A model generated the notes under the pieces. That model saw nothing but the letters and a program-made list of their open reading frames with translations. It searched no databases and was not told the DNA's origin. Below are positions 44,036 through 44,251 of a stretch of DNA of 44,251 nt, in pieces. Numbering within the stretch: position 1 is the stretch's first letter; every line of letters starts with the position of its first letter. This DNA is from Chara braunii (lineage: Eukaryota > Streptophyta > Charophyceae > Charales > Characeae), in assembly GCA_003427395.1 (NCBI GenBank), contig BFEA01000437.1, positions 876,508 through 920,758 of the forward strand, given 5' to 3'. Both the position numbers and the translations under genes were made by a program.

Positions 44036-44160
44036 TGTAACCGTTTGAACGCGCTGAACGCGCGTTCACGTTCAAACGCGCCTGTGCCGCGTTCAATCGC
44101 GTTCAAACGCACCACGTGCCACGTGGCGCGAAAAAATTGAACGCGAAACCGGTTTCCACA
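44036..44160. repeat. Cluster of GTTCAAACGCG motifs, possible transposon subterminal region
   Basis: GAACGCG or its complement CGCGTTC occurs at least six times in both orientations, with the fuller forms GTTCAAACGC twice and GTTCAATCGC once. A CCACGTGCCACGTGG palindrome follows. Clustered short motifs like this are typical transposase-binding regions near TIR ends, but the window stops before a partner end could be seen. Confidence 0.5.
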
Positions 44161-44251
44161 CGCGCGCGTCAGGGGCTACGGGGTGGTGGGCGGCGTTCGA
44201 CGAAGTGCGACAGTGAAAAAAAAGGCCGCCATACCCCACCAACCCCCCCCC

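Overview
This is a repeat-rich eukaryotic nuclear window, most likely from the green lineage. The only intact, confidently recognised protein gene is a single-exon AMT1-type ammonium transporter on the minus strand (38847-40391). Around it are broken retrotransposon and transposase-like genes, fold-back elements, SINE-like retroposons, long ATT, CT, GT and TA microsatellites, an assembly gap (21289-22243) and a 14.2 kb satellite array. A charophyte alga such as Chara would fit (plant-type AMT1, type III hammerhead, Ty3-type gag, many microsatellites), but the sequence does not prove the species.

Layout. 1-1512 (minus): frameshifted Ty3-type gag preceded by an unknown ORF that has a relative at 20359-20946. 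1513-6914: mostly unrecognised DNA with several fold-back elements. 6915-8841: a very AT-rich inverted repeat of about 0.7 kb arms with permuted modules. 8842-17100: unrecognised DNA with microsatellites, tandem repeats and one tRNA-like fragment. 17105-18538 (plus): a decayed DUF7869-type gene. 19165-19273: a nested double hairpin. 20993-22881: a transposon with long terminal inverted repeats around the N gap. 23968-38145: 102 head-to-tail copies of a 139-bp unit, ending in a small TIR element (38146-38645) whose terminus is the same sequence as the start of the satellite unit. 38847-40391: the transporter. 41709-44251: a cluster of small mobile elements.

The most notable item is a complete type III hammerhead ribozyme at 42222-42281 (plus strand). 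It has every core nucleotide and three paired stems. It lies in a 324-bp unit present about 1.3 times head to tail, and the whole insertion is flanked by a 15-bp direct repeat. This is the arrangement expected of a retrozyme-like element copied from a multimeric or circular RNA. Second is the origin of the satellite: its unit looks like an amplified terminal inverted repeat of the adjacent element. Third, the ammonium transporter keeps both pore histidines but has Thr and Ile where the family normally has the two Phe-gate residues.

The genes here do not form a pathway. The window reads as one host gene in a landscape shaped by transposition and tandem amplification. Most other open frames arise from simple repeats, the satellite or fold-back elements and are not annotated as genes.
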